Shown: positions 55,278 to 64,000 of the stretch, one piece after another
Layout of the letters: every line of letters starts with the position of its first letter
Position numbering within the stretch: the first letter of the stretch is position 1
DNA from: Bacteroides sp. 43_108
GTDB taxonomy: Bacteria > Bacteroidota > Bacteroidia > Bacteroidales > Bacteroidaceae
Assembly: GCA_001915545.1 (NCBI GenBank)
Contig: MNQS01000003.1
Coordinates: 46,696 to 110,695, forward strand
Length of the DNA stretch: 64,000 nucleotides
Reading direction: 5' to 3'
Position numbers and translations under genes: made by a program
The notes under the pieces: generated by a model
The model's input: only the letters and a program-made list of their open reading frames with translations
Told to the model about the DNA's origin: nothing
Database searches by the model: none

Positions 55278-56413
55278 AGTTCGAGGATTATCTCTTCGGT
55301 TACTTCGCGCGGGTTGCCCGGTGTGCATACGTCCTTTATGGCTGATGCGGCGAGCTTAGGAAGGTCTGTCTCCTTGATGCCGAGTTCGGAAAGGTGCTGA
55401 GGTATGCCTACCTTCAGCGAGAGTTCTCTGACGGCCTTGACTGCAGCATCGGCTGCCTGCTCCTTGGTCATGCCTTCGGCATACACTCCCATGGCTTTGG
55501 CTATGTCGGTGTACTTGTCGAGCGCTGCAGGGGCGTTGAACTCCATGATGGTCGGGAGGAGAAGGGCGTTGGCCACTCCGTGAGGTATGTCGAAGATGGC
55601 GCCGAGAGGATGTGCCATGCCGTGGACAACTCCGAGACCTACGTTGGAGAATGCCATGCCGGCGATGTACTGTGCGACGGCCATGCCGTTGCGCGCTTCG
55701 GCGTTGGTTGGTTCGAAGACGGCGGTTTCGAGGTGGCGTGCTATCATCTCGATGGCCTTGATTTCGAACATGTCGCTCATTTCCCATGCTCCCTTGGTGA
55801 TGAGTCCCTCGATGGCATGTGTGAGGGCGTCAAGTCCTGTGGAGGCTGTGAGGCTCTTCGGGAGGGTGTACATGAGTTCGGCATCGACGATGGCGATGGC
55901 TGGTATGTCGTTAGGGTCGACGCAAACCATCTTCTTCTCGTTCTTCTCGTCGGTGATGACGTAGTTGATTGTCACCTCGGCGGCTGTGCCGGCTGTGGTT
56001 GGGAGGGCTATGACGGGCACGGACTTCTTCTTTGTCGGCGCTATGCCTTCAAGGGAGACGACGTCGCTGAACTCGGGGTTGTTGGTGATGATGCCGATGG
56101 CCTTGGAGGTGTCGATGGACGATCCGCCGCCGATGGCGAGGATGAAGTCGGCGCCCGACTCGGCATAGGCCTTGACGCCTGCCTGCACGTTGGCTACTGT
56201 GGGGTTGGGCTTTATGTCGCTGAAGACGGTGTAGGGTATGCCTGCCTCTTCGAGTACCTTGAGGACCTTGTCGGCAACGCCGAACTTGAGGAGGTCCTTG
56301 TCGGTTGCTACAAAGGCCTTGTGGAGGCCAAGACGTGCGATTTCCTGAGGCAGTACCTTGCGTGCTCCAGGGCCGAAGTATGAAACTTCATTCAATACAA
56401 ATCTGTTGATCAT
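55259..56413 (-). CDS. fucO: Lactaldehyde reductase, iron-containing alcohol dehydrogenase
   Basis: Reduces L-lactaldehyde to 1,2-propanediol, or the reverse, in fucose and rhamnose breakdown. The 384 residues align well with E. coli FucO as I remember it. The NAD-binding block GGGSSIDTSKAIGI, IPTTAGTAAEVTINYVITDE, CVDPNDIPAIAIVDAELM, GLDALTHAIEG and the metal-binding histidines in VVHGMAHPLGAIFDIPHGVANA are all present. It is a cytosolic enzyme transcribed alone. Its 3' end is the right copy of the direct repeat. Confidence 0.93.
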   Translation of the reverse strand: MINRFVLNEVSYFGPGARKVLPQEIARLGLHKAFVATDKDLLKFGVADKVLKVLEEAGIPYTVFSDIKPNPTVANVQAGVKAYAESGADFILAIGGGSSIDTSKAIGIITNNPEFSDVVSLEGIAPTKKKSVPVIALPTTAGTAAEVTINYVITDEKNEKKMVCVDPNDIPAIAIVDAELMYTLPKSLTASTGLDALTHAIEGLITKGAWEMSDMFEIKAIEMIARHLETAVFEPTNAEARNGMAVAQYIAGMAFSNVGLGVVHGMAHPLGAIFDIPHGVANALLLPTIMEFNAPAALDKYTDIAKAMGVYAEGMTKEQAADAAVKAVRELSLKVGIPQHLSELGIKETDLPKLAASAIKDVCTPGNPREVTEEIILELYKKVL

Positions 56414-56649
56414 GATTCATGTTGATGCGGCATCAGCAGTTTAGGGGACCGGTGCCGCGATAGAATTTAAAGTTAAACAAGTTATAAATATCTCCTGTAT
56501 ATGAAAACGAGTGGCGGGGACGGCGCACGGCCGGCGGCACTGCTCAATACGCAACAATATTCGTGAAAATAAATGACACTGGCAAAAGATGTGCAATAAA
56601 AATATTATAAATCGGGCGATATGTGGGGGTGATGCGGAGGGGGATGACA
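56414..56649. other. Gap upstream of fucO
   Basis: No coding frame with protein features. On the minus strand, TATTGTTG near 56550 is one mismatch from TAnnTTTG and is a possible fucO promoter. Confidence 0.35.
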
Positions 56650-56692
56650 GAAAAATGTCCGGCCGCTGCGCTGTGCACAATGGGCCGGACAT
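56650..56692 (-). terminator. Intrinsic terminator of the leucine operon
   Basis: A 10-bp stem (56655-56664 with 56683-56692) with an 18-base loop. On the minus strand a run of Ts follows. It lies 33 bp after the leuB stop. Confidence 0.88.
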
Positions 56693-56724
56693 GGAGTCTG
56701 ATTTGATTATGAAGATTTAAATGA

Positions 56725-57786
56725 TTATGCCTTGCGGATGTAGTCGACAATCCACTGACCTACTTCGCGGGTGCCGTACTTGGCGCCTCCTTCGACCTGT
56801 ATCTCGGGTGTGCGGACATCGGCATCGAGCGATGCGTTGACAGCCTTGCGCACGAGGGCTCCTTCGTCGGGGAGGTTGAAATATTCGAAGAGCATGGCTA
56901 CGCTCAGTATCTGGGCGAGAGGGTTGGCGATGTTCTGTCCCTTTGCCTGCGGCCATGATCCGTGGATAGGCTCGAAGACAGGGGTGTGCTCGCCGGTGGA
57001 TGCTGAAGGGAGAAGTCCCATGGAGCCGGTGATGCAGCTGCCTTCGTCGGTGAGGATGTCGCCGAAGGTGTTTTCGGTCACCATGACGTCGAAGAAGCAT
57101 GGGTCCTGAATCATCTTCATGGAGGCGTTGTCGACGAACATGTAGTCGGTTGTCACCTCAGGATAGGAAGGTGCCATCTCCTGCGCTATCTGGCGCCACA
57201 GACGGCTGGAGGCGAGGACGTTGGCCTTGTCGACAACGGTGAGGTGGCGGCGGCGCTTCATGGCGTACTCGAAGCCGACACGCAGGATGCGCTCGATTTC
57301 GGGACGTGTGTAGTAGTTGGTGTCGTAGGCCTTGTCGTTGTCCTGATATTTCTCGCCGAAGTACATTCCTCCAGTGAGCTCGCGTATGCAGATGAAGTCG
57401 GCTCCGCGCACTATCTCGTCCTTGAGGGGTGACTTGTGGATGAGACAGTCGAAAGTGGTGACAGGGCGTATGTTGGCAAAGAGTCCCAGCTTCTTGCGCA
57501 TGGCGAGCAATCCCTGTTCGGGACGCACCTTGGCGTTGGGGTTGTTGTCGAACTTAGGGTCGCCGACGGATGCGAAAAGCACGGCGTCGCTCTCCATGCA
57601 GAGACGGAAGGTTTCTTCGGGGAAGGGGTCGCCGACCTTGTCGATGGCGTCGGCCCCGCAGATTGCATACTCGTAGGTCAATTCGTGACCGAACTTTTCA
57701 CATACGGCCTTGGCTACGGCAAGTCCCTGTTCCATGATTTCAGGTCCGATGCCGTCGCCGGGCAAAACTGCCAATTTAAGTTTCAT
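56725..57786 (-). CDS. leuB: 3-isopropylmalate dehydrogenase
   Basis: Oxidatively decarboxylates 3-isopropylmalate with NAD, the third committed step to leucine. The 353 residues are normal length. Conserved blocks are [14 protein letters not shown] near the start, the metal and substrate region [14 protein letters not shown], and the NAD-binding [13 protein letters not shown]. It is the last gene of the leucine operon, 27 bp after leuA2, and is followed by a terminator. Confidence 0.96.
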   Translation of the reverse strand: MKLKLAVLPGDGIGPEIMEQGLAVAKAVCEKFGHELTYEYAICGADAIDKVGDPFPEETFRLCMESDAVLFASVGDPKFDNNPNAKVRPEQGLLAMRKKLGLFANIRPVTTFDCLIHKSPLKDEIVRGADFICIRELTGGMYFGEKYQDNDKAYDTNYYTRPEIERILRVGFEYAMKRRRHLTVVDKANVLASSRLWRQIAQEMAPSYPEVTTDYMFVDNASMKMIQDPCFFDVMVTENTFGDILTDEGSCITGSMGLLPSASTGEHTPVFEPIHGSWPQAKGQNIANPLAQILSVAMLFEYFNLPDEGALVRKAVNASLDADVRTPEIQVEGGAKYGTREVGQWIVDYIRKA

Positions 57787-57813
57787 AGTGTGTATTTCTT
57801 GTTTTTTTAATAT

Positions 57814-59385
57814 TTATACTTCTGATTCGTAGTGCTTGTCGTGTGCCTGATGTTCGCCGGATTCGATGATGTTGAGCATCTTGATGGTGGCCTTGATGGC
57901 GGCCTCCGTCTGATCGGCGTCGAGGGCACGCGTGCGGTATATCTTGTCGCCGTACATCCAGGTGATGCTTGTCTGCACGAGGGCATCGGTGCGTCCGCCT
58001 GGGGGAATGCTGACGACGTAGTTGGTGAGCCACGGGAAGGAGCGTTCGAGCTTGTACTTGTAGATGTGGCGCACAGCGCGCACGAAGGCGTCGTACATAC
58101 CGTCGCCGACGGCCGATTCTTCATATACCTGTCCGTTGACTTCGAGCTTCACGCTTGCCATAGGCTTGAGGCCGTAGGCGGTGGAGACGAGGTAGCTGAG
58201 GAGCCTTACGCGGGTTTCGGGTGCGGAGTGCTTGAGGACGTCGGAGACGATGTATGGGAGGTCTTCCTGGGTGACGAGCTGTTTCTTGTCGCCGAGTTCG
58301 ATTATACGCTCCGTCACGCGCCTTGTCTGCTCGGGAGAAAGTTCGAGGCCGAGTTCTTCGAGATTCTTGAGAATGTTGGCCTTGCCGGAGTTCTTGCCGA
58401 GGGCGTACTCGCGCTTGCGTCCGAAACGTTCGGGAAGGAGGTCGTTGCAGTAGAGATTGTTCTTGTTGTCGCCGTCGGCATGTACGCCGGCCACCTGCGT
58501 GAAGACGCTCTCGCCGATGATGGGCTTGTTAGGGGGAACGGCTATGCCGGAGTAGCTCTCTACGATACGGCTGATTTCGTTCAGCTTGTTCTCGCGGATA
58601 TTCGTCGTTGCACGGAAATGGTCCTTGAGTATGGCCTGCACGCTCGAGAGAGGTGCATTGCCGGCACGTTCGCCCAAGCCGTTGACGGAGGTGTGGATGC
58701 CTCGGCATCCGCTGAGGACGGCGGCGAGGACGTTGGAGATGGCGAGGTCGTAGTCGTTGTGGGCATGGAAATCGAACCGCAAGCCGGGGAAACGTCTGAC
58801 CATCTGGCGCATGTAATCCATCACTTCGAGGGGGTTGAGCACTCCCAGTGTGTCGGGAAGCATGAAACGCTTGATTCCGCTGTCCTTGAGCGCCTCGACA
58901 AAGTTGAAGACGTAGTCGGGCGAATCCTTCATTCCGTTGCTCCAATCCTCAAGGTAGAGGTTGACGGAGATGCCCAGCTGTGAGGCATATTCGAGGGATT
59001 TCCTTATGTCGGCAATATGTTCTTCGGGGGTCTTCTTCAGCTGGAAGCGGCAGTGCCTCTCGGAACCTTTGCAGAGGAGGTTGATGTTGCGGCATCCGCA
59101 ATCGTTTATCCAGTCGAGCGACACCTTGCCGTCGACAAAGCCGAGAACCTCGACACGGTCGAGCATGCCTGCCTGACGTGCCCAACGGCAGATGTTCTTC
59201 ACGGCTTCCTTCTCGCCTTCGGAAACTCTGGCCGATGCTACTTCGATGCGGTCGACATTGACCTGCTGAAGGAGCATGCGGGCAATTATGAGTTTCTCGT
59301 GCGGAACGAAGCTGACACCACTCGTCTGCTCTCCGTCGCGGAGGGTGGTGTCCATGATTTCTATTACGCGTGCTTCTTCTCCCAT
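57814..59385 (-). CDS. Second alpha-isopropylmalate/citramalate synthase-like enzyme
   Basis: A 523-residue HMGL-like synthase with an N-terminal barrel ([16 protein letters not shown]), the metal-binding HAHNDYDLAISN, the helical linker and a C-terminal LeuA-type regulatory domain (about 390-510). It differs clearly from the leuA product at the other end of the operon. It may be an isopropylmalate synthase paralogue with other feedback control, or a (R)-citramalate synthase that gives isoleucine through the same LeuBCD enzymes. Its start overlaps the end of leuD by 22 bp, so translation is coupled. Confidence 0.85.
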   Translation of the reverse strand: MGEEARVIEIMDTTLRDGEQTSGVSFVPHEKLIIARMLLQQVNVDRIEVASARVSEGEKEAVKNICRWARQAGMLDRVEVLGFVDGKVSLDWINDCGCRNINLLCKGSERHCRFQLKKTPEEHIADIRKSLEYASQLGISVNLYLEDWSNGMKDSPDYVFNFVEALKDSGIKRFMLPDTLGVLNPLEVMDYMRQMVRRFPGLRFDFHAHNDYDLAISNVLAAVLSGCRGIHTSVNGLGERAGNAPLSSVQAILKDHFRATTNIRENKLNEISRIVESYSGIAVPPNKPIIGESVFTQVAGVHADGDNKNNLYCNDLLPERFGRKREYALGKNSGKANILKNLEELGLELSPEQTRRVTERIIELGDKKQLVTQEDLPYIVSDVLKHSAPETRVRLLSYLVSTAYGLKPMASVKLEVNGQVYEESAVGDGMYDAFVRAVRHIYKYKLERSFPWLTNYVVSIPPGGRTDALVQTSITWMYGDKIYRTRALDADQTEAAIKATIKMLNIIESGEHQAHDKHYESEV

Positions 59386-59960
59386 GCCTCAATCTTATCC
59401 TTGTTCTCAAGCAGGAAGTCGATGTCATCCAAGGCATTCATGAGACAATATTTCTTATAGCCATTGATTTCAAAGCGCTCAGACCTGCCTGTTGAGAGGT
59501 TTGTAACTGTCTGATTTGGTACGTCTACCCTAACCTGCATCTTCGGATCGGCTTTGATGGTGCTGAAAAGCTCTGCAAGGAATTCTTCGCTCACGACTAC
59601 AGGAAGGACGAAATTGTTGAGCTCGTTGTTCTTGTGGATATCTGCAAAGAAGCTGGATATGACCACGCGGAATCCGTATCCGGCAATGGCCCATGCGGCG
59701 TGCTCACGGCTGGAACCGGAACCGAAGTTCTTGCCGGCAACGAGAATTTCACCGCCGTAGGTAGGGTCGTTGAGTACGAAATCTTTCTTGATGTTTCCAT
59801 CCTTGTCGTAGCGCCAATCTCTGAAAAGATTGTCACCGAAGAATTTCTCGTCTCTCGTTGTGGCTTTCAGAAAACGCGCCGGAATAATCTGGTCGGTGTC
59901 GACATTTTCCAAAGGAAGGGGCACACATGTGCTTGTTATTATATCGAATTTCTGTTTCAT
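59364..59960 (-). CDS. leuD: 3-isopropylmalate dehydratase small subunit
   Basis: Small subunit of isopropylmalate isomerase, the swivelling aconitase-type domain. It has 198 residues with the hallmark GKNFGSGSSREHAAWAI and VDTDQIIPARFLK near the start. It pairs with LeuC. It lies 43 bp after leuC, and its 3' end overlaps the next gene. Confidence 0.95.
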   Translation of the reverse strand: MKQKFDIITSTCVPLPLENVDTDQIIPARFLKATTRDEKFFGDNLFRDWRYDKDGNIKKDFVLNDPTYGGEILVAGKNFGSGSSREHAAWAIAGYGFRVVISSFFADIHKNNELNNFVLPVVVSEEFLAELFSTIKADPKMQVRVDVPNQTVTNLSTGRSERFEINGYKKYCLMNALDDIDFLLENKDKIEAWEKKHA

Positions 59961-60003
59961 CGAATAAATTATAAAAACTGGAATGAATAAAAAAGGGTTT
60001 GCA

Positions 60004-61398
60004 TCACATCAGGGTGCGAGGGTCGGTTATAACTCCTGCCACAGCGGCTGCGGCGGCCACAAGCGGGCTTGCGAGGATTGTGCGTGACCCCGGTCCCTGA
60101 CGTCCTTCAAAGTTTCTGTTTGAAGTGGATACGGAGTATTTGCCTGCAGGAATCTTGTCGTCGTTCATTGCGAGGCAGGCAGAGCATCCCGGCTGACGGA
60201 TTTCGAAACCGGCTTCTTCGAGCACCTTGTCGAGGCCTTCTTCGCGGATCTGCTTGTCGACCATCCATGAACCCGGTACGAGCCATGCCACGACATGGTC
60301 GGCCTTCTTGCGTCCCTTGACAATGGATGCAAAGGCGCGGAAGTCTTCGATGCGTCCGTTGGTGCATGCTCCGAGGAAGACATAATCTATTTTCTTTCCA
60401 AGAAGTTTCTCGCCCGGGGTGAATCCCATGTAATCAAGCGACTTCAGATATGAAGCCTGTCCGGCTTCGTCAACTGTATCGAGCGACGGTATTGACTGGG
60501 TGATGCCCATGCCCATGCCCGGGTTTGTGCCGTAAGTGACCATTGGTTCTATGTCGGCGGCATCGAACTCAAGCTCCTTGTCGAAAACGGCATCGTCGCC
60601 GCTCTTGAGCGTCTTCCAATACTCGACGGCCTTGTCCCAATCGGCTCCCTTAGGGGCATACTCACGTCCTTTGATGTAGGCAAAAGTGGTTTCGTCAGGG
60701 GCGATGAATCCTCCGCGCGCTCCCATTTCGATTGAAAGGTTGCACAGGGTGAGTCGTCCTTCCATAGAGAGGTTCTCAACGACATCGCCGGCATATTCGA
60801 CGAAATAGCCGGTTGCACCGGATGTGGTCAGTTTCGACATGAGGTAGAGGGCAACATCCTTTGCTGTTACGCCTTTTCCCAACTTGCCGTTTATCTTGAT
60901 GCGCATGGATTTAGGCTTCTGCTGGAGTATGCACTGCGATGCAAGTACCATCTCGACTTCGGATGTACCGATACCGAAAGCTACGGCACCTACGGCTCCA
61001 TGTGTGGAGGTGTGGGAGTCGCCGCATACGATTGTCATGCCCGGCAAACTCAAGCCTCTCTCAGGACCTACGACGTGTATGATTCCGTTGCGGGGATCCA
61101 TCATGCCGAAATGTGCCAAACCGAAATCGGCGGCGTTGCGTGCCAAGGTGTCGACCTGGGTCTTTGAGATAGGGTCTTCGATAGGCTTGTCCTGATCGTG
61201 GGTAGGAGTATTGTGGTCAGGCATACAATATATGTGATCGGGACGCAGGCACTTCAAACCGCGGCTGCGCATGCCTTCAAAAGCCTGAGGGCTCGTTACC
61301 TCGTGACAATACAATCTGTCTATATAAAGCTGTGTTGGGCCGTCTTCAACGTTCTGAACAACATGAGCGTCCCAGATTTTATCAAAAAGAGTGTTCAT
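60004..61398 (-). CDS. leuC: 3-isopropylmalate dehydratase large subunit
   Basis: Large subunit of isopropylmalate isomerase, with 464 residues and a [4Fe-4S] cluster. The ligand cysteines are visible in [13 protein letters not shown] and in [10 protein letters not shown]. Other family blocks are [25 protein letters not shown] and [16 protein letters not shown]. It converts 2- to 3-isopropylmalate together with LeuD. It lies 63 bp after leuA in the operon. Confidence 0.96.
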   Translation of the reverse strand: MNTLFDKIWDAHVVQNVEDGPTQLYIDRLYCHEVTSPQAFEGMRSRGLKCLRPDHIYCMPDHNTPTHDQDKPIEDPISKTQVDTLARNAADFGLAHFGMMDPRNGIIHVVGPERGLSLPGMTIVCGDSHTSTHGAVGAVAFGIGTSEVEMVLASQCILQQKPKSMRIKINGKLGKGVTAKDVALYLMSKLTTSGATGYFVEYAGDVVENLSMEGRLTLCNLSIEMGARGGFIAPDETTFAYIKGREYAPKGADWDKAVEYWKTLKSGDDAVFDKELEFDAADIEPMVTYGTNPGMGMGITQSIPSLDTVDEAGQASYLKSLDYMGFTPGEKLLGKKIDYVFLGACTNGRIEDFRAFASIVKGRKKADHVVAWLVPGSWMVDKQIREEGLDKVLEEAGFEIRQPGCSACLAMNDDKIPAGKYSVSTSNRNFEGRQGPGSRTILASPLVAAAAAVAGVITDPRTLM

Positions 61399-61461
61399 TT
61401 ATCTTATTTAATTTATATTTCTTTCATCAATTCGCTTGCAATATCCGAAATGATGCATTGA

Positions 61462-62958
61462 TTATTTCTTGAACTTGTTTATACAATCTATATATGCTTC
61501 AACTGATGCTGACACAATATCGGTATTTGCTCCGAATCCATAATAAATATGTCCATCGTACTCAACCTGCATGTGTACCTTGCCGACATCGTCAGAGCCT
61601 TTGCTTATGGCCTGAATGGTGAATTCCTTGATTGTCATCTCTCTGCGGATGATGTTCTTGAGAGCCTTTATGGCGGCATCGACAGGACCGTTTCCGGAAG
61701 CGGCTGCCTCGAACTTCTCACCGGCAATGTCAAGACCTATGCTGGCAACAGACTTGACGCCCATACCTGTAGTAACCTGAAGGTAATCGAGCTTGACTGT
61801 GTGTACATCTGCACGTGTTGCACCGGCAAGCATCAGGATATCGTCGTCAGTAACTTCTTTCTTCTTGTCTGCAAGCTTGAGGAATTCCTGATAAATTCTG
61901 TCAAGAACTTCACCGTCGACATTGTATCCGTTGAGAGACAAACGGTGCTTAAGAGCGGCACGTCCGCTTCGTGCAGTCAAAACGATTGAGCTGTCGTCAA
62001 TACCGACATCCTTTGGATCTATAATCTCATAAGTCTGCACGTTCTTGAGAACACCGTCCTGATGTATGCCTGAAGAATGGGCAAAGGCATTTCGTCCGAC
62101 GATGGCCTTGTTCGGCTGTACAGGCATATTCATAAGGCTTGAAACCATACGGCTGGTTGGATAAATCTTGACAGTATTTATGTTGGTTTCGATGTCCAAA
62201 GTCTTGTGGCACTTCAAAATCATTGCAACCTCTTCAAGAGAAGTATTTCCGGCACGCTCTCCTATTCCATTGATTGTCACCTCTACCTGACGGGCACCGT
62301 TGATAACTCCACTGATTGTGTTTGCAGTGGCCATGCCCAAGTCGTTATGGCAGTGAGTTGATATGATTGCATTCTCTATTCCTGCTACGTGATCACAGAG
62401 ATATTTGATTTTTGCACCGTATTCAGAAGGCAGGCAGTAACCGGTTGTATCAGGAATATTGACAACTGTAGCACCAGCCTTTATGACAGCTTCAACAACA
62501 CGTGCAAGGTATTCGTTTTCTGTACGTCCAGCATCTTCTGCATAAAACTCCACATCTTCAACATATCGCTTGGCATATTTCACTGCAGCTACTGCACGCT
62601 CAATAATTTCTTCTCTTGTACTGTTGAACTTATATTTAATGTGGTAATCAGATGTACCGATACCAGTGTGTATTCTCTTTCTCTTGGCATACTTCAGAGC
62701 TTCAGCAGCAACGTCAATGTCCTTCTCTACTGAACGTGTAAGTGCACATATTGTCGGCCAGGTAACAGCTTTGGAAATTTCAATGACAGAATTGAAATCA
62801 CCAGGACTGGAAACCGGAAAACCTGCTTCAATAACATCAACGCCTAGAGCTTCGAGCTGTTTTGCGACCTGAATTTTTTCTACAGTATTCAACTGGCAAC
62901 CAGGAACCTGCTCACCATCTCTCAGCGTTGTATCAAAAATAAGCAATCTATCACTCAT
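61462..62958 (-). CDS. leuA: 2-isopropylmalate synthase
   Basis: First committed enzyme of leucine synthesis, joining acetyl-CoA to 2-ketoisovalerate. It has 498 residues: the barrel with [16 protein letters not shown] and the metal-binding [14 protein letters not shown], a linker, and the C-terminal allosteric domain that binds leucine ([19 protein letters not shown]...). It is the first structural gene of the operon and starts about 100 bp after the attenuator hairpin. Leucine could therefore act twice: by feedback on the protein and through the leader. Confidence 0.95.
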   Translation of the reverse strand: MSDRLLIFDTTLRDGEQVPGCQLNTVEKIQVAKQLEALGVDVIEAGFPVSSPGDFNSVIEISKAVTWPTICALTRSVEKDIDVAAEALKYAKRKRIHTGIGTSDYHIKYKFNSTREEIIERAVAAVKYAKRYVEDVEFYAEDAGRTENEYLARVVEAVIKAGATVVNIPDTTGYCLPSEYGAKIKYLCDHVAGIENAIISTHCHNDLGMATANTISGVINGARQVEVTINGIGERAGNTSLEEVAMILKCHKTLDIETNINTVKIYPTSRMVSSLMNMPVQPNKAIVGRNAFAHSSGIHQDGVLKNVQTYEIIDPKDVGIDDSSIVLTARSGRAALKHRLSLNGYNVDGEVLDRIYQEFLKLADKKKEVTDDDILMLAGATRADVHTVKLDYLQVTTGMGVKSVASIGLDIAGEKFEAAASGNGPVDAAIKALKNIIRREMTIKEFTIQAISKGSDDVGKVHMQVEYDGHIYYGFGANTDIVSASVEAYIDCINKFKK

Positions 62959-63061
62959 AATATTTAAATCTTTTAGTTTTATATCAAATCAAACAAATCA
63001 TTACAAACAAGTCATTACATCAATACCAATAATTGCACTTTTGTCTTCTAGAATTTCTACT

Positions 63062-63098
63062 AAAAAAAAACCTTCCTCATATACGTATGAGAAAGGTT
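63062..63098 (-). terminator. Attenuator terminator of the leucine operon
   Basis: On the minus strand a 13-bp stem (63098-63086 with 63081-63069, one G-T pair) with a 4-base loop is followed by eight or nine Ts. It lies between the leader peptide stop (63119) and leuA. The left arm of the stem can pair instead with AGAAAAGGT in the leader (63163-63155), giving an antiterminator. Confidence 0.88.
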
Positions 63099-63118
63099 AC
63101 TTATATTTCATGCACAAT

Positions 63119-63217
63119 CTAATAACAAAATGCAAAGCACCTCCCATACGCTACACCTTTTCTAAGTCGTAGCGACAAAATAATAATGCTTGTAATATTG
63201 ATAATAGACGTAATCAT
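63119..63217 (-). CDS. Ile/Leu-rich leader peptide of the leucine operon
   Basis: A 32-codon frame starting at ATG 63217, about 25 bp after the -7 box. It begins MITSIINITSIIILSLRLRK. It contains seven Ile codons (three in a row), three Leu codons (TTG, CTA, CTT) straight after them, and one Val, and stops at 63119, 20 bases before the terminator hairpin. CGCTAC (63174-63169), inside the Ser-Leu codons, can pair with GTAGCG (63154-63149) to form a pause hairpin. Ribosome stalling at the Ile/Leu run would free AGAAAAGGT to act as antiterminator. All parts of a classical amino-acid attenuator are present. Confidence 0.82.
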   Translation of the reverse strand: MITSIINITSIIILSLRLRKGVAYGRCFAFCY

Positions 63218-63241
63218 ATATTCGTGTTTTTTATTCTATTG

Positions 63242-63272
63242 CAAATATATACAAAAAGAGAAACCATGCAAA
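63242..63272 (-). promoter_or_regulatory. Promoter of the leucine operon
   Basis: On the minus strand TTTG (63272-63269), a 19-bp spacer and TATATTTG (63249-63242): an exact match to the Bacteroidetes consensus. Transcription should begin near 63235, just before the leader peptide. Confidence 0.88.
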
Positions 63273-63452
63273 ATAAATCACACAAAAATCGAGAATAAAG
63301 CTGCAAATTATAAATAATACACTGATAAATCTTACAAATACAGCATAAACATGACGTAAAAATATCAGTTATTATAAATAAGCTATATTGCCAATACAGC
63401 ATCATTATAGAATTAAACTGTACAAAATACCTACTAAGGCTTCTATCGTCCA

Positions 63453-63552
63453 ATCTTCTCGCATTTGTATTATCACAATATTCTAACGTTTGTATTAAGC
63501 TAATCTTCTAGCATCAACATTAACACTATCTTCTAGCATCTGCATTTACTTA
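63453..63552. repeat. Four imperfect 25-bp tandem repeats
   Basis: Units start at 63453, 63478, 63503 and 63528, exactly 25 bp apart, each beginning ATCTTCT or ATATTCT followed by (A/C)(G/A)C(A/G)T. They lie in the AT-rich gap between the leucine promoter and the rRNA operon terminator. The rest of this gap (63273-63912) shows no gene. They differ from the 22-bp arrays in sequence and period. Confidence 0.7.
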
Positions 63553-63912
63553 AACAAACATAGAAAAAGCGAATAACGCCTGTACCTTCGGCATACCTAG
63601 AAAACAAAAGGACTTTTTGCACCTGAGAATTCTATACCATGCTTAGAGATTTGAAAATATCTTGTAAGGCCAAGACATTTTAGAAATTTACTCAGATGTA
63701 CAAATTTACGACATATACAAAATCTAAAATTCACACATTACCATTTGTGTAAGATACAAACAACCAAGAAACTCCCAATATGCCTTCTACAAAATTACAT
63801 ATAAAAAAGTATAACCTTCACTGATTCCGCAAATATTCTGCAAATATGCAAGCATGAATCAAGTCAAAAGAATCCGGTACATGCCGATACCAGACATTAC
63901 ATATATACGCCA

Positions 63913-63966
63913 AAAGAGTTCTCCCCCTCCCCCGTCCCTGCTCGGGAATCGGAGGAAGGGGAGAAC
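63913..63966 (-). terminator. Terminator of the rRNA operon
   Basis: A GC-rich hairpin, outer stem GTTCTCCCC (63918-63926) with GGGGAGAAC (63958-63966), with further inner pairing. On the minus strand the stem is followed by TCTTTTGG. It lies a few bases beyond the 5S rRNA 3' end. Confidence 0.8.
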
Positions 63967-63974
63967 CCTTGAAG

Positions 63975-64000
63975 GAGGCGGCGACCTACTCTCCCGCATT
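63975..64000 (-). rRNA. rrf: 5S ribosomal RNA (3' end, partial)
   Basis: On the minus strand the last bases read AATGCGGGAGAGTAGGTCGC followed by CGCC, the conserved 3' end of Bacteroidetes 5S rRNA. The gene continues past the window edge, and an rRNA operon on the minus strand should follow. Confidence 0.88.

Overview
The window looks like a chromosome segment of a gut or oral-type Bacteroidales (Prevotella/Bacteroides relatives). The evidence is a V-type ATPase operon with the DUF2764-type accessory gene, promoters with the Bacteroidetes -7 box TAnnTTTG, no Shine-Dalgarno bias, hybrid two-component/AraC regulators, many secreted glycoside hydrolases with C-terminal sorting-like tails, and a tmRNA tag GENNYALAA. 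All calls are from reading sequence; no database search was run.

Layout. 1-6.4 kb: V-type ATPase operon (end of a DUF2764-like gene, atpA, atpB, atpD, atpI, atpK). 6.6-12.8 kb: a membrane-spanning propeller/AraC regulator, a GH31 glycosidase and an esterase-like hydrolase. 12.9-17.5 kb (minus): a proline-peptide operon (Xaa-Pro aminopeptidase, EamA transporter, DPP-IV-like peptidase). 18-20 kb: obgE and pgeF. 20.1-38.5 kb: a glycan-use cluster without SusC/SusD. It holds GH115 and a hybrid two-component regulator on minus and, divergently, a large non-catalytic binding protein, a GH43 protein, a clan GH-A protein and a second GH43. Three of these proteins share a nearly identical binding module. 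The enzyme set suggests an arabinogalactan-like, galactose- and glucuronate-bearing glycan (inference). 38.7-48.9 kb: housekeeping and transport (AICAR transformylase, tmRNA, Nim-like flavoprotein, OPT transporter, MarC, GH2 beta-galactosidase, glycerate kinase).

48.9-55.2 kb is an AT-rich accessory region: a secreted barrel protein, a secreted CXXC-repeat protein, a LytTR regulator, a probable structured RNA, two transposase remnants, an AbiEi/AbiEii toxin-antitoxin pair and a small zinc-ribbon membrane protein. Its right edge is the 3' end of fucO, and a second 49-bp copy of that 3' end lies 3.3 kb to the left. 55.3-63.3 kb (minus): fucO, then the leucine operon leuA-leuC-leuD-leuA2-leuB. 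The operon is preceded by a textbook promoter, a 32-codon Ile/Leu-rich leader peptide and an intrinsic terminator, which together make an attenuator. The window ends in the 3' end of a minus-strand 5S rRNA.

The least explained features are three separate intergenic arrays with an exact 22-bp period and a GC-rich palindromic core (17.7, 36.7 and 51.7 kb), the leucine attenuator, the structured RNA candidate at 51.1-51.4 kb, and the shared-module secreted protein cluster.
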